Origin: Achromobacter sp. MYb9
GTDB lineage: Bacteria; Pseudomonadota; Gammaproteobacteria; Burkholderiales; Burkholderiaceae_B
Assembly (NCBI RefSeq): GCF_002975275.1
Contig: NZ_PCOQ01000001.1
Span: 744,001 to 808,000 of the forward strand
DNA length: 64,000 bases
Reading direction: 5' to 3'
A model generated the notes under the pieces. The model was not told the origin of the DNA. It ran no database searches and saw nothing but the letters and a program-made list of their open reading frames with translations. Both the position numbers and the translations under genes were made by a program. Positions 9,401 to 18,411 of the stretch are shown here, piece after piece. The stretch's first letter is position 1. Every line of letters begins with the position of its first letter.

Positions 9401-12310
9401 GGCGGCGATGCCGGCGGTCTGGTGCTTGGCGTAGGCACGCCGCAAGACTTGATGGACAACCCCAAGTCGCACACGGGCGCCGCGCTGCGCGACTACGAAG
9501 TCAGCATCCTGCCGACCGACGTCGTGGTCACCAGCGACATCGACGCGCAGGAAGTCGAGCAAGCCGGCCTGACCGCCCGCATCGCCGAACCGGCCGCCGC
9601 GTATCACAGCACCGACGGGGCCGCCGAGGCCTCCGGCGCCGGCGAAGGCACGCCATTGCAGTCCGTGATGCGCGCGCGCCGCCAAGGCAACATGGCGATC
9701 GAAATCCGCAACGCGCGCGAACACAACCTGAAGAACATCAGCGTCGAAATCCCGCACGACAAATTCACCGTGATCACCGGCGTGTCCGGCTCGGGCAAGT
9801 CCACGCTGGCCTTCGACATCCTGTTCAACGAAGGCCAGCGCCGCTACCTGGAATCGCTGAACGCCTACGCGCGCGCCATCGTGCAGCCGGCCGGCAAGCC
9901 GGACGTGGACGCCATCTTCGGCATTCCGCCCACCGTGGCCATCGAACAGCGCACCAGCCGCGGGGGCCGCAAGTCCACCGTGGCCACGATGACGGAAATC
10001 CACCATTTCCTGCGCCTGCTGTACGTGAAGCTGGGCACCCAGTACTGCCCGGATTGCAACGTGGCCGTCGAGCCGCAGAACACCGACCAGATCGTGGCCC
10101 GCCTGCTGCGCGACCACAAGGGCGTGCACATCGGCCTGTTGTCCCCGCTGGTGACCGCGCGCAAGGGCTATTACACGGATCTGGCCAAGTGGGCCGGTTC
10201 GAAGGGCCATTCGCACCTGCGCGTGGACGGCGAGTTCATCCCCGTGGCCCCCTGGCCGCGCCTGGACCGCTATAAGGAACACACCATCGAGCTGCCGGTG
10301 GCGGACGTGGTGGTGGACCCCGCCAACGAAGCCGACCTGCGCGCCGCCGTCAAAAGCGCGCTGGAAAACGGCCAGGGCGTGATGTCGGTGGTCTGGCCGG
10401 TGAACAAGCTGCACGAAGCGCTGAACAGCGAATTGCAGCAACAGCATTTTTCGGTCAAGCGCGCGTGCCCGTCGTGCGGCACCAGCTTCCCGGAACCCGA
10501 TCCGCGCCTGTTCTCGTACAACTCCAAGCACGGCTGGTGCACGGGGTGCTTCGGCACGGGCCTGCAATTGCAGGGGTTCGACGAAGAGCAGACCGGCGAG
10601 GAAACCGCGTGGAACGCCTGGTACGAAGGCGAAGCCCGCGCCTGCACGCAGTGCGACGGGCAACGCCTGAATCGCGTGGCGCGCGCCGTGCGCTGGCGCG
10701 ACAAATCGATTGCCGAACTGGCTTCGCTGCCGGTGTCGGACGCGCACACCTTCTTTACCGGACTGGTGGCGCGCGGCCGGGAAGGCGAGATCGCCCGCGA
10801 TATCCTGACCGAAATCCGCGGCCGCCTGAACTTCATGCAGGAAGTGGGCCTGAACTACCTGGCGCTGGACCGCGCCGCTCCGACGCTGTCCGGCGGCGAA
10901 GCGCAGCGCATCCGATTGGCCGCGCAGTTGGGGTCCAACCTGCAAGGCGTCTGCTACGTGCTGGATGAACCCACCATCGGCCTGCATCCGCGCGACAATC
11001 GCATTCTGCTGAATGCGCTGGCCCGCCTGGAAGAAAACGGCAACACGCTGGTGGTGGTCGAACACGACGAAGACACGATCCGCCGCGCCTCGCACGTGAT
11101 CGACATCGGGCCGGGCGCGGGCATCCGCGGCGGGCGCGTCGTGGCCGAAGGTTCCGTGCAGGATTTGATGGATGCGCCGGAATCCGTCACCGGACGTTAT
11201 CTGAAAACGCCGCTGCAACACCCGTTGCAAGGCCGCCGGCCCGTCGAAGCCGACACGCCGATGATCGAGATCCGCGGCGCGCGCCTGCACAATCTGCGCA
11301 GTGTGGACGCCAAGATCCCGGTGGGCCGCCTGAGCGTCGTGACGGGCGTGTCGGGTTCCGGCAAGTCGACGCTGGCGCGCGAAGTGCTGCTGGACAACCT
11401 GAGCCAGGCCGTCTCGCAAGGCAAGTCGCCGGGCTGGGCGGGTTGCGAAAGCATCAAGGGCTGGGAAGCCATCGACCGCGTGCTGGAAGTGGACCAGACC
11501 CCCATCGGCAAGACGCCGCGCTCGTGCCCCGCCACGTATGTGGGGTTCTGGGACGACGTGCGCAAGCAGTTCGCCGACACCCGCGAAGCCCGCATGCGCG
11601 GCTGGACGGCGGCGCGCTTCTCGTTCAATACCGGCGATGGCCGCTGCCCGATCTGCGAAGGCCAGGGCATGCGCACCATTGAAATGAACTTCCTGCCGGA
11701 CGTGAAGGTGCCGTGCGACGCCTGCAACGGCGCGCGCTTCAATAGCGACACGCTCAGCGTGCAGATGCGCGGCAAGAACGCCGGCGAACTGCTGTCCATG
11801 GAAGTGGACGACGCCATCGGCTACTTCGCGGCGCACCCGAAGATTCACCGGCCGCTGCAGCTGATGCAGGACGTGGGGCTGGGTTACCTGACATTGGGCC
11901 AGCCGTCGCCAACCCTGTCCGGCGGCGAGGCGCAGCGCATCAAGCTGGTGACCGAACTTTCCAAGGCGCGCCTGACCGACGGCCTGATCAAGACCGGCCG
12001 CGCGTCCCGCATCCCGCATACGCTGTACGTGCTGGACGAACCCACCGTGGGCCTGTCCATGGCCGACGTGGAAAAGCTGATCCATGTGCTGCATCGTCTG
12101 GTGGAAGCGGGCAACACGGTCGTCGTGATTGAGCATAATCTGGACGTCATCGCCGAAGCCGACTGGCTGCTGGACCTGGGCCCCGAAGGCGGCACGGGCG
12201 GCGGCAAGCTGGTGGGCGAAGGCTCGCCGGAATATGTGATGACCCTGGCCGACCACTCCCACACCGGACGCGTCCTTACGGAATTCCTGGCGCAACAACA
12301 ACAGCAGTAA
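6497..12310 (+). CDS. uvrA: Double-length UvrA-family excinuclease subunit A paralogue (two UvrA halves in tandem)
   Basis: The 1937-residue protein is about twice the usual UvrA length (about 950). It holds four ABC ATPase modules: Walker A GVSGSGKS near residues 32, 689, 1095 and 1617, and signature LSGGE near 536, 881, 1464 and 1807. Each half has its own zinc-finger pairs, including the C-terminal CPTCGGTG...CPDC and CPICEGQG...CDAC type. A Lys/Ala-rich linker lies near residues 195-213, and a poorly conserved linker near 1010-1060 joins the halves. UvrA binds damaged DNA as a dimer and loads UvrB; here one chain could form the dimer. No uvrB or uvrC is nearby, so a normal uvrA probably exists elsewhere and the role of this form is unproven. 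I start at 6497 because the sequence upstream is not UvrA-like. pabB follows five bases after the stop. Confidence 0.88.
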   Translation: MSSQIRIVGARQNNLKNLDLTIATGELVVVTGVSGSGKSSLAFDTLYAEGQRRYVETFSPYARQFLDRMDKPQVDRIEGILPAIAIDQTNPVRSSRSTVGTMTELNDHLKLLFARGARLYCRGCGKVVRRDTPDSIYHSLAERAAVAGDPRLVVTFPIAVPANFTEDEVRGFLEQQGYTRVHAEETAVPRATAAAKGAKAAKGAKKTKASKDAGEARRILHVIQDRFRFAGTERERVMEALDTALRMGAGHLAVYVMDAEGGNADIWKYSDRLHCADCNIEYTDPLPSSFSFNSPLGACESCRGFGRVIGIDFGLVIPDENKTLLEGAIKPWTTPSYKECQDELQKYAPRAGVPLGVPWKSMSEEHKRWVLYGTPDWKGGNDAWKHQWYGVQRFFDWLETKAYKMHVRVLLSKYRSYTPCPTCNGARLKPDALLWRLGTKEEADTVLPPEDGRYRRFMPVGADWSRDQLNNLGGLSIHDVMLLPIERVRRFFDELSFSGALDAATDLLMTEVRARLKFLCDVGLGYLTLDRQSRTLSGGEVQRINLTTALGTSLVNTLFVLDEPSIGLHPRDMHRVVEVMHRLRNAGNTLVVVEHDPQVMVAADRIIDIGPGPGERGGYIVFDGSPKQLRAADTLTGNYLGGRQRVEAPRPMPVAKNTPRLLLEGVNAHNLKNVSVELPLGRLVCVTGVSGSGKSTLVQDVLYPALLKQKGKPSEAPGAFERLLGAEQIADVVMVDQTPIGKTARSNPASYVGAFDAVRKLFAQAPLARERAYTAGTFSFNGGDGRCPTCGGTGFEHVEMQFLSDVYLRCPDCDGKRFRPEVLEVRVEHLGKSASIDEVLAMTVSEALDFFKGLRDVQTGLAPLADVGLEYVRLGQPVPTLSGGEAQRLKLAGHLAEAARSGISTAKVAKKGSLFLFDEPTTGLHFDDVARLMRAFRKLLAAGHTLLVIEHNLDVIRAADWLIDLGPEGGDAGGLVLGVGTPQDLMDNPKSHTGAALRDYEVSILPTDVVVTSDIDAQEVEQAGLTARIAEPAAAYHSTDGAAEASGAGEGTPLQSVMRARRQGNMAIEIRNAREHNLKNISVEIPHDKFTVITGVSGSGKSTLAFDILFNEGQRRYLESLNAYARAIVQPAGKPDVDAIFGIPPTVAIEQRTSRGGRKSTVATMTEIHHFLRLLYVKLGTQYCPDCNVAVEPQNTDQIVARLLRDHKGVHIGLLSPLVTARKGYYTDLAKWAGSKGHSHLRVDGEFIPVAPWPRLDRYKEHTIELPVADVVVDPANEADLRAAVKSALENGQGVMSVVWPVNKLHEALNSELQQQHFSVKRACPSCGTSFPEPDPRLFSYNSKHGWCTGCFGTGLQLQGFDEEQTGEETAWNAWYEGEARACTQCDGQRLNRVARAVRWRDKSIAELASLPVSDAHTFFTGLVARGREGEIARDILTEIRGRLNFMQEVGLNYLALDRAAPTLSGGEAQRIRLAAQLGSNLQGVCYVLDEPTIGLHPRDNRILLNALARLEENGNTLVVVEHDEDTIRRASHVIDIGPGAGIRGGRVVAEGSVQDLMDAPESVTGRYLKTPLQHPLQGRRPVEADTPMIEIRGARLHNLRSVDAKIPVGRLSVVTGVSGSGKSTLAREVLLDNLSQAVSQGKSPGWAGCESIKGWEAIDRVLEVDQTPIGKTPRSCPATYVGFWDDVRKQFADTREARMRGWTAARFSFNTGDGRCPICEGQGMRTIEMNFLPDVKVPCDACNGARFNSDTLSVQMRGKNAGELLSMEVDDAIGYFAAHPKIHRPLQLMQDVGLGYLTLGQPSPTLSGGEAQRIKLVTELSKARLTDGLIKTGRASRIPHTLYVLDEPTVGLSMADVEKLIHVLHRLVEAGNTVVVIEHNLDVIAEADWLLDLGPEGGTGGGKLVGEGSPEYVMTLADHSHTGRVLTEFLAQQQQQ

Positions 12311-12315
12311 CACGC

Positions 12316-13452
12316 ATGGAATGTCGTTTTGAAGACCGGCTGGCAGGCCGCGCGCTGCGGTTCGAGGGCTTTTGCTCCCGCATCGAAGCGCGCGCCGCGG
12401 CCGAAGTCGTCCCCGCGCTGGCGGCCATCGAGGCCGCGCGGCGGCAGGGGCGATGGGTCGCCCTGCTGCTGGACTACGAACTGGGCGAATGGCTGTTGCC
12501 TGAAGCAGCCCTGCCCGCGCCCGCTGGCCCCTGGACGCCCCCGCGGGATGACGGGCGCCCCCGCCTGACCGCGCTGGTGTTCGACCGCAAGGTGGAAGAC
12601 ACGCCCTGGGACGCGCCGGATGCCAACAGCGCGCCCGCCTCCATCAGCCTGCCCACGCCACGCATGACCGAAGCCGGCTACGTGCGCCAGATCGACGCCA
12701 TCCGCGGCCTGATCGGCGACGGCGAGCTGTATCAGGTCAATTTCACGCAGGCGCTTGATCTGCAATACCAGGGCGATCCGGCCACGCTCTACCGCCGCAT
12801 CGCCGCCCGCAACCCGGTGGCCCACGGCGCGTTCATCCAGGATGGCGACCGCACGGTACTGTCTTTTTCACCCGAACTCTTTGTGCGGCGCGACGGGGCG
12901 CGGCTGACGACCCGCCCGATGAAAGGCACCGCGCCGCGCCATCCCGATCCCGTCGAGGATGCGCGGCTGGGCCAGGAATTGCTGGCTAGCGAAAAGAACC
13001 GCGCCGAAAACCTGATGATCGTGGACCTGCTGCGCAATGACCTGGGCCGGCTGGCCGAGCCCGGTTCGGTCACGGTCGACGCGCTGTTCTCGCTGGAGCG
13101 CTATCCCACCGTCTGGACCATGACGTCCACGGTGTCGGCGTTGGCGCCGGATGCCACGCTGCAAGACGTGCTGCACGCCCTCTTTCCCTGCGGTTCCATC
13201 ACCGGCGCCCCCAAGGTGGCCGCCATGCGGCGCATTCGCCAAATGGAGACCGCCCCGCGCGGCCTGTACTGCGGCAGCGTGGGCTGGCTGGCGCCGGATG
13301 GCGACTTTTCGTTGAATGTGGCGATCCGCACCCTGGTCCTGGACCCGGCCGGCGGCGGCGTCTACAGCGTCGGCGGCGGCATCGTGCACGACTCGGATCC
13401 CGCCGAGGAATGGCAAGAGTGCCACTGGAAGGCCCGCATCCTGCGCGCCTGA
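12316..13452 (+). CDS. pabB: Aminodeoxychorismate synthase component I
   Basis: A 378-residue chorismate-utilising enzyme of the PabB type. Motifs: TRPMKGTAPR (199-208, with Lys203 at the position that distinguishes aminodeoxychorismate synthase), SEKNRAENLMIVDLLRND (225-242) and GSITGAPK (293-300). It converts chorismate and ammonia to 4-amino-4-deoxychorismate for folate synthesis, normally with PabA glutaminase, which is not in the window. The N-terminal part is short, as in the stand-alone form. The gene starts five bases after the uvrA-like stop, and a pabC-like gene follows 99 bases downstream. Confidence 0.9.
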   Translation: MECRFEDRLAGRALRFEGFCSRIEARAAAEVVPALAAIEAARRQGRWVALLLDYELGEWLLPEAALPAPAGPWTPPRDDGRPRLTALVFDRKVEDTPWDAPDANSAPASISLPTPRMTEAGYVRQIDAIRGLIGDGELYQVNFTQALDLQYQGDPATLYRRIAARNPVAHGAFIQDGDRTVLSFSPELFVRRDGARLTTRPMKGTAPRHPDPVEDARLGQELLASEKNRAENLMIVDLLRNDLGRLAEPGSVTVDALFSLERYPTVWTMTSTVSALAPDATLQDVLHALFPCGSITGAPKVAAMRRIRQMETAPRGLYCGSVGWLAPDGDFSLNVAIRTLVLDPAGGGVYSVGGGIVHDSDPAEEWQECHWKARILRA

Positions 13453-13551
13453 TGGCGCCCGCCCCGGGCCGGCAGGATCACGCTGGAAACAACGCCGGCA
13501 GCGGTAGTAGCATAGAGCGCGGCGCCGCTCGCCGTTTCCCAGGAGAGTCCC

Positions 13552-14184
13552 ATGCAACCTGAATTGATCGAGACCATCCTGGTCGATGCCGAACAGCGCG
13601 TGCCCCTGCTGGCCCGCCACCTGCAGCGCCTGGAGGCGTCCTGCAAGGCGCTGGGCTACCCCTGGGGCGGCCGGGCCGTGGAAGGCGACATCATGATCGC
13701 CGCGACGGGCCTGGTCACGCCGGGCCCGCACCGCCTGCGCCTGCTGGTTGCCCGCGACGGCTCCCGCCATATCCAGACCGCCCGGCTGCCGCCGCTGCCG
13801 GCCGTCCAGGAAGTCATGCTGGCGCCCGAGACGCTGCGCGCTTCGGAGCCGCTGCTGCGCTACAAGACCACGCACCGCCCCTGGTACACCAAGACAATCG
13901 AATGGCTACCGGCGCATCCGCATATCTTTGACCTGCTTTATCTGAACGAGCGCGGCGAACTGTGCGAAGGCAGCCGCAGCAACGTGTATCTGCGCATGGG
14001 CGGCCGTTGGTACACCCCACCGGTGGAAAGCGGCTGCCTGCCCGGCGTGCAGCGCGGCGAACTGCTGGACACCGGCAATGTCCAGGAACGGGTGTTGACC
14101 CTGGCCGATCTGCACGAGGCCGACGAGATCCGCCTGTCCAACGCCCTGCGCGGCTGGTTCACGGTCACGCTGCGAGAAACCTGA
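13552..14184 (+). CDS. Aminotransferase class IV protein, likely 4-amino-4-deoxychorismate lyase
   Basis: A 210-residue fold-type IV PLP enzyme. The PLP lysine is the one in LRYKTTHRPWY; the family motif ELCEGSRSNVYLR precedes a cofactor-binding loop GCLPGVQRGELL. It is short compared with usual PabC (about 270) and resembles the C-terminal lyase domain of fused PabB-PabC proteins. Its place just after pabB makes release of 4-aminobenzoate and pyruvate from aminodeoxychorismate the likely reaction. Start fixed by AGGAGAG eight bases before the ATG. A D-amino acid or branched-chain transaminase role is less likely. Confidence 0.8.
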   Translation: MQPELIETILVDAEQRVPLLARHLQRLEASCKALGYPWGGRAVEGDIMIAATGLVTPGPHRLRLLVARDGSRHIQTARLPPLPAVQEVMLAPETLRASEPLLRYKTTHRPWYTKTIEWLPAHPHIFDLLYLNERGELCEGSRSNVYLRMGGRWYTPPVESGCLPGVQRGELLDTGNVQERVLTLADLHEADEIRLSNALRGWFTVTLRET

Positions 14185-14258
14185 CCGCAGATTCCGTGCA
14201 GGTGCGCGTTGCCCCTGCGGCGCCGCGCGGCCCGCGCCAGCTCGCTCCCACCCCCGCC

Positions 14259-15161
14259 TTAGTCCGCGAACTCGTCCACCACCACTTGCCGTAACCACTG
14301 GTTGGCGGGTTCGCGGTGGCTGCGGGCGTGCCAGAACACGTTGATGACGGATTCCGGAATCTTCACCGGACAGGGCGCCGTCGCCAGCCCGAAAGGCTCG
14401 CAGGCGCAATCGGCAAAGCGCCGCGGCACGACCGCGATCATGTCGGTGGCGGCCAGCACGGGCCCCACCGCCATGAAATGCGGCACCGTCAGCCGCAGGC
14501 GGCGGCGGATGCCGGCTTGCTCGATCACCTCGTCCACCACCCCGTGGCCCGTGCCTTCGGACACGATGGCCACGTGCTCGGCCGCGCGGAACTGCCTGGC
14601 CGACACGCCTGTGCGCGCCAGCGGGTGGCCGCGCCGAAAGACGCACACATACGGCTGGCTGAACAATTTTCGCTGGAAAAAGCCGCTTTTCAGACTCGGC
14701 AGGAAACCCATGGCCAAGTCGATGCGGCCGCGCTCCATTTCGTCTTTCACGTTGATCGACGTCGTGCGCACGGTTCGTATCGTGACGCCGGGGGCCGCGC
14801 CATCCAGCGCCCGCATCAGGCGCGGCAGGAAATAGGTTTCGCCCACGTCGTTCACGCCGATCACGAACGCCCGCTCGCTGCGCGCCGGGTCAAAGCGCGC
14901 GCGAGCGCTCAACGTGACGAGCAACGCACTCAGCGCATCGGCAATGGGCTGGGCCAGCGATTCCGCGTAGGGCGTCGGCACCATGCCGCGCGACGTGCGC
15001 AGGAACAGCTCGTCACCCAGCAATTTGCGCAAACGCGCCAACGCATTGCTGACGCCGGGTTGCGAAATACCCAGGCTTTGCGCCACGGCGGACACCCGGC
15101 CGTGCTTCTGCAATTCGTTGAAGACGACCAGCAGATTCAAGTCCACGTCTTTCAGGTTCAT
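14259..15161 (-). CDS. LysR family transcriptional regulator (NagR/NahR-like position)
   Basis: A 300-residue LysR regulator beginning MNLKDVDLNLLVVFNELQKH, a start typical of the NahR/NodD/LinR branch, with the helix-turn-helix at about residues 8-65. The effector domain follows (RAFVIGVNDVGETYFLPRLM). It is transcribed divergently from the Rieske oxygenase genes starting at 15375, the usual arrangement for an activator responding to an aromatic acid such as salicylate or a pathway intermediate. The ATG at 15161 has GGAGA upstream; further in-frame starts up to 15206 would add unrelated residues. Confidence 0.86.
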   Translation of the reverse strand: MNLKDVDLNLLVVFNELQKHGRVSAVAQSLGISQPGVSNALARLRKLLGDELFLRTSRGMVPTPYAESLAQPIADALSALLVTLSARARFDPARSERAFVIGVNDVGETYFLPRLMRALDGAAPGVTIRTVRTTSINVKDEMERGRIDLAMGFLPSLKSGFFQRKLFSQPYVCVFRRGHPLARTGVSARQFRAAEHVAIVSEGTGHGVVDEVIEQAGIRRRLRLTVPHFMAVGPVLAATDMIAVVPRRFADCACEPFGLATAPCPVKIPESVINVFWHARSHREPANQWLRQVVVDEFAD

Positions 15162-15190
15162 GCGCGTGTCTCCACCAATATTGATTCTGG

Positions 15191-15205
15191 TGATTAGGCT
15201 TATCA
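15191..15205. promoter_or_regulatory. Candidate LysR operator between regulator and oxygenase genes
   Basis: TGATTAGGCTTATCA is an imperfect palindrome (TGAT-n-AG-n-CT-n-ATCA) in an unusually AT-rich patch of the divergent promoter region. LysR sites are typically T-N11-A palindromes; this is T-N13-A, so the match is suggestive only. Confidence 0.35.
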
Positions 15206-15324
15206 AGCAGATTCTATTTATTTATTCCACCACCTGCCCGAAGATGATGCGAAAACTACCTGCGCCGATGCCGCGCCGGCCCCCGGTTCGCCCCAGGCGG
15301 GCCAGACGAAAATGGAGACAAACC

Positions 15325-15378
15325 ATGCACCCCGCCACGCCCAGTCGTCCGGGCGGCCACGCACGAGGCCGCCCATGA
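15325..15378 (+). CDS. Possible 17-residue leader peptide before the oxygenase alpha gene
   Basis: A short frame MHPATPSRPGGHARGRP has a good ribosome site (GGAGA, seven bases before its ATG) and its TGA overlaps the ATG of the alpha-subunit gene in an ATGA junction. It is in a different frame from the oxygenase. This arrangement could couple translation. It may also be chance, since the alpha gene has its own GAGG six bases before its ATG. Confidence 0.3.
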   Translation: MHPATPSRPGGHARGRP

Positions 15379-16634
15379 ACACGCCCGAACAACCGCTTGC
15401 TTTCGTCCCGCCCTGGCAGGGCGAGGGCTCTCACCGCATCCCCTTCGGCGTCTACACCGATGCCGCATTGCACCAACGCGAGCTGGAACGCTTCTTCTAC
15501 CGCGGGCACTGGAGCTACGTGGGCCTGGAGGCCGAAATTCCCAACCCGGGCGACTTCAAGCGCACCGCCGTGGGGGAACGATCCGTCATCCTGGTGCGCG
15601 ACAACGACGGCCAGGTGCGTGTGGTGGAAAACGTGTGCGCCCACCGTGGCGTGCAGTTCTGCCGCGAACGCGCCGGCAATCGCAGCGAATTCGTCTGCCC
15701 CTATCACCAATGGAACTACGACCTGCAAGGCAATCTGATCGGCGTGCCGTTCCGACGCGGCGTGAAGCAGGATGGCAAGGTGAACGGCGGCATGCCGCCC
15801 GATTTCGATCCCGAAGCGCACAGCCTGACCAAATTGACGATGACCTGCCGCAACGGCGTGGTGTTCGCCGCGTTCGACCCTGACGTGGAGCCGCTGGAAG
15901 ACTACCTGGGGCCCGACATCCTGCACTATTTCGACCGCGTCTTCGATGGCCGCGAACTGGTGATCCACGGCTACAGCCGCCAGCGCATCCCGGGCAACTG
16001 GAAACTGATGCAGGAGAACATCAAGGACCCCTACCACCCCGGCCTGCTGCACACCTGGTTCGTCACCTTCGGCTTGTGGCGCGCGGACAACCGCTCGGAA
16101 CTGAAGATGGACCGGCACTTCCGCCACGCCGCCATGATCTCCACGCGCGGCCAGGGCGGCAAAGGCAGTGTCACCAGTGGCGTATCCAGCTTCAAGGAAC
16201 AGATGTCCCTGAACGATGACCGCTTCCTCGACATCGTCCAGGAACCCTGGTGGAACGGCCCGACCGCCGTGCTGATGACGCTGTTTCCCAGCGTCATCAT
16301 CCAGCAGCAGGTGAATTCGCTGTCCACCCGCCACATCCAGCCCGTGGGCCATGACGCCTTTGACTTCGTCTGGACCCACTTCGGCTTTGCCGACGACACG
16401 CCCGAGATGACGCGCCGACGCCTGCGCCAGGCCAATCTGTTCGGGCCGGCCGGGTTTGTCTCCGCCGACGACGGCGAGGTCATCGAATTCTCGCAAGCGG
16501 GTTTTCAACAGAAGCCCTGGCACCGCAGCGTGGCGGAATTGGGCGGCAAGACCGCCGAAAACACCAGCCACATGGTCACCGAAACGTTGATCCGCGGCAT
16601 GTACGCGTATTGGCGTCGCGTGATGGAGGCATGA
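15375..16634 (+). CDS. Rieske ring-hydroxylating oxygenase alpha subunit (salicylate 5-hydroxylase / anthranilate dioxygenase type)
   Basis: A 419-residue oxygenase large subunit. The Rieske centre ligands are Cys88, His90, Cys108 and His111 (CAHRG, CPYHQW). The catalytic iron site is in ENIKDPYHPGLLHTW, with Asp218 as bridging residue and His221 and His226 as ligands. The segments LEAEIPNPGDFKRT, GVPFRRGVKQDGKVNGGMP and LMQENIKDPYHPG are as I remember them from NagG of Ralstonia, so salicylate 5-hydroxylation to gentisate is the best guess; AndAc-type anthranilate dioxygenase is the alternative. The beta subunit overlaps by ATGA, and a Rieske ferredoxin follows. No reductase gene is present in the cluster. 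Confidence 0.86.
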   Translation: MNTPEQPLAFVPPWQGEGSHRIPFGVYTDAALHQRELERFFYRGHWSYVGLEAEIPNPGDFKRTAVGERSVILVRDNDGQVRVVENVCAHRGVQFCRERAGNRSEFVCPYHQWNYDLQGNLIGVPFRRGVKQDGKVNGGMPPDFDPEAHSLTKLTMTCRNGVVFAAFDPDVEPLEDYLGPDILHYFDRVFDGRELVIHGYSRQRIPGNWKLMQENIKDPYHPGLLHTWFVTFGLWRADNRSELKMDRHFRHAAMISTRGQGGKGSVTSGVSSFKEQMSLNDDRFLDIVQEPWWNGPTAVLMTLFPSVIIQQQVNSLSTRHIQPVGHDAFDFVWTHFGFADDTPEMTRRRLRQANLFGPAGFVSADDGEVIEFSQAGFQQKPWHRSVAELGGKTAENTSHMVTETLIRGMYAYWRRVMEA

Positions 16635-17110
16635 CGATGCTGGACTTTCCGCTCTATTACCAGCTGACCCGCCTGTATGCCGACTACGCCGCCGCGCTGG
16701 ATGCGGAGGAATGGGAGAAATGGCCGGAGTTCTTCCTGGAAGCCTGCACGTACAAGGTGCTGCCGCGTGAAAACCACGAACGCGGCTACCCCCTGGCGAC
16801 CATGGCCTTTGAAAGCCGCGGCATGCTGAAGGACCGCATCTACGGCGCCACGGACACGATCTTCCATGACCCCTACTACCAACGCCACGTCGTGGGCGCG
16901 CCGCGCGTGCTGTCGGTGGACGGCGACCGCATCGAATCCGAGGCCAGCTACGCGGTGTTCCGCACCAAGCCCAGCCAGCTGACCACCGTATTCAACGTGG
17001 GCCGCTACCTGGACGTGGTGCGCCAGACGCCCGATGGCCTGAAATTCGAATCGCGGCTGTGCATTTTCGACAGCGAACTGATCCCCAATTCGCTCATCTA
17101 CCCCATCTGA
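16631..17110 (+). CDS. Rieske ring-hydroxylating oxygenase beta subunit
   Basis: A 159-residue small subunit of the SnoaL/NTF2-like oxygenase beta family ([29 protein letters not shown] near the start; [30 protein letters not shown] in the middle). It forms the hetero-hexamer with the alpha subunit and has a structural role. The ATG overlaps the alpha stop (ATGA), preceded by GGAGG. Its size and the tight coupling match NagH / AndAd-type partners. Confidence 0.85.
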   Translation: MTMLDFPLYYQLTRLYADYAAALDAEEWEKWPEFFLEACTYKVLPRENHERGYPLATMAFESRGMLKDRIYGATDTIFHDPYYQRHVVGAPRVLSVDGDRIESEASYAVFRTKPSQLTTVFNVGRYLDVVRQTPDGLKFESRLCIFDSELIPNSLIYPI

Positions 17111-17124
17111 CAAGGAAAGCCGCT

Positions 17125-17436
17125 ATGAGCACGCAATGGATCAAGGCCATCGCGCGGGCCGATGTGCCGGACGAAGACGTCATCGCCGTGCAGGCGGGCG
17201 GCCGCGAGATCGCGCTGTATGGCGTCGACGGCGAGGTCTACGCGACCTCCAACCTCTGTACGCACGGCAACGCCCGCCTTTGCGATGGTTTCCTGGAAGG
17301 CCACGAAATCGAATGCCCCTTGCACCAGGGCCGTTTCGACGTGCGCGACGGCCGGGCGCTATGTTCCCCGTTGCGGGAAAACGTGGCGACCTACCCCGTC
17401 AGGATCGAAGACGGGATCGTGTTCGTGGCGCTGTGA
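17125..17436 (+). CDS. Rieske [2Fe-2S] ferredoxin of the ring-hydroxylating oxygenase
   Basis: A 103-residue Rieske ferredoxin with ligands Cys45, His47 (CTHG) and Cys64, His67 (CPLHQG). It carries electrons from an NAD(P)H reductase to the oxygenase alpha subunit, as NagAb or AndAb do. Start chosen at 17125 because AAGGAAAG precedes it and the sequence [19 protein letters not shown] is family-like. It is the last gene of the oxygenase operon and converges with tcdA. The matching reductase must be supplied from another locus. Confidence 0.88.
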   Translation: MSTQWIKAIARADVPDEDVIAVQAGGREIALYGVDGEVYATSNLCTHGNARLCDGFLEGHEIECPLHQGRFDVRDGRALCSPLRENVATYPVRIEDGIVFVAL

Positions 17437-17495
17437 CGCAAGGCTCGAGGAGCCGGACGACCTTCATCGCGCCCGAGGCCGGGGTACGAAATCCC

Positions 17496-17516
17496 GCTGG
17501 CGATCAGATCGCCAGC
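17496..17516. other. Perfect 21-base palindrome at the tcdA stop codon
   Basis: Ten-base arms (GCTGGCGATC / GATCGCCAGC) surround a single central A. As RNA it can form an eight-base-pair hairpin with a five-base loop holding the tcdA stop (17504-17506). It lies between the convergent oxygenase operon and tcdA and may act as a transcript end or 3' stabiliser; there is no T tract. Confidence 0.5.
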
Positions 17517-18343
17517 CGCAGCGCCTCGTTGGCGGCCGCCATGCCCATGGCCGCCGTCACCGTCACGACCGAACCGTAGCCCGCGCACGACAGCCCTTGC
17601 GGCGCGATGTTCAGACCCGAAGCGCCCAGGTCGTCCTCGCCCTCGTCGGGGCGGGTCCAGGCGTCGGGCAGGATGGCGGGCTGGTCAAACCAAAGGGCAT
17701 GGATGCCCATCTTCGGCACGCGCTTGAGCGCCTTGCCGTTCTGATCGGAAGCGCGTGGAAAGCCGTGTTCCTTGCGCAGTTTGTTGCGCAGCTTGGCCAG
17801 CAAGGCGTCATTCACCGCGGCCGACAGGTCGCCGGCCCGCAACGCCAGCGGATCCGTCTTGCCACCAGCCCCCCCGCACAGCAGCATCGGCACCGCCAGC
17901 GCACGCGCATGCAGGATCATCGCGATCTTGGCCGTGGCCTGGTCGGTGCAATCGATGATGACGGTGTAAGGCCCGGGCAATACGTCGGCGACGTTCTCGG
18001 GCGACACGAAGTCATCCACCCGCGTCAGCCGGCATTCCGGATTGATCGCCAGCACCCGCTCGGCCATGGCGTCCACCTTGGATTGCCCCAACGTGGACGA
18101 CAGCGCATGGATCTGCCGGTTGACGTTGGATTCGGCGATGTGGTCCAGGTCGATCAAGGTCAGGGCGCCAACCCCGCAACGCGCCAAGGCCTCGACGGTC
18201 CACGAACCGACGCCCCCCAGGCCTGCCACCGCAACATGGGCGGTTTGCAAACGTGCGGGCGCTTGGGGGCCGTACAGACGGGACAGGCCGCCGAAGCGGC
18301 GATCCAGGTCGGCGGGCGGAATCGGATGATCGGGCGAGTTCAT
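17504..18343 (-). CDS. tcdA: tRNA threonylcarbamoyladenosine dehydratase (TcdA/CsdL)
   Basis: A 279-residue E1-like enzyme with the nucleotide-binding glycines HVAVAGLGGVGSWTVEALARCG near residues 35-56 and the adenylate-site arginine in SNVNRQIHAL. It uses ATP to cyclise t6A at tRNA position 37 into ct6A. DCTDQATAKIAM and GGAGGKTDP are as in the TcdA branch rather than MoeB/ThiF. Start at 18343 (MNSPDHPIPPADLDRRFGG) since the upstream extension is not family-like. It is a single gene, convergent with the oxygenase operon. Confidence 0.9.
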   Translation of the reverse strand: MNSPDHPIPPADLDRRFGGLSRLYGPQAPARLQTAHVAVAGLGGVGSWTVEALARCGVGALTLIDLDHIAESNVNRQIHALSSTLGQSKVDAMAERVLAINPECRLTRVDDFVSPENVADVLPGPYTVIIDCTDQATAKIAMILHARALAVPMLLCGGAGGKTDPLALRAGDLSAAVNDALLAKLRNKLRKEHGFPRASDQNGKALKRVPKMGIHALWFDQPAILPDAWTRPDEGEDDLGASGLNIAPQGLSCAGYGSVVTVTAAMGMAAANEALRLAI

Positions 18344-18411
18344 GGCGGGTATTTTATAGGCCAAGGGAATTGTTGGCTGTTGCACACGCGAGCCCCGCCA
18401 CGCCGGGCGTC

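Noticed and set aside
8570-12313. Open frame of 1247 codons antisense to the uvrA-like gene
   Set aside because: It is a by-product of GC-rich codons on the other strand; the sequence is low-complexity (His, Gln, Arg, Val) with no family motif, and the sense strand is clearly UvrA.
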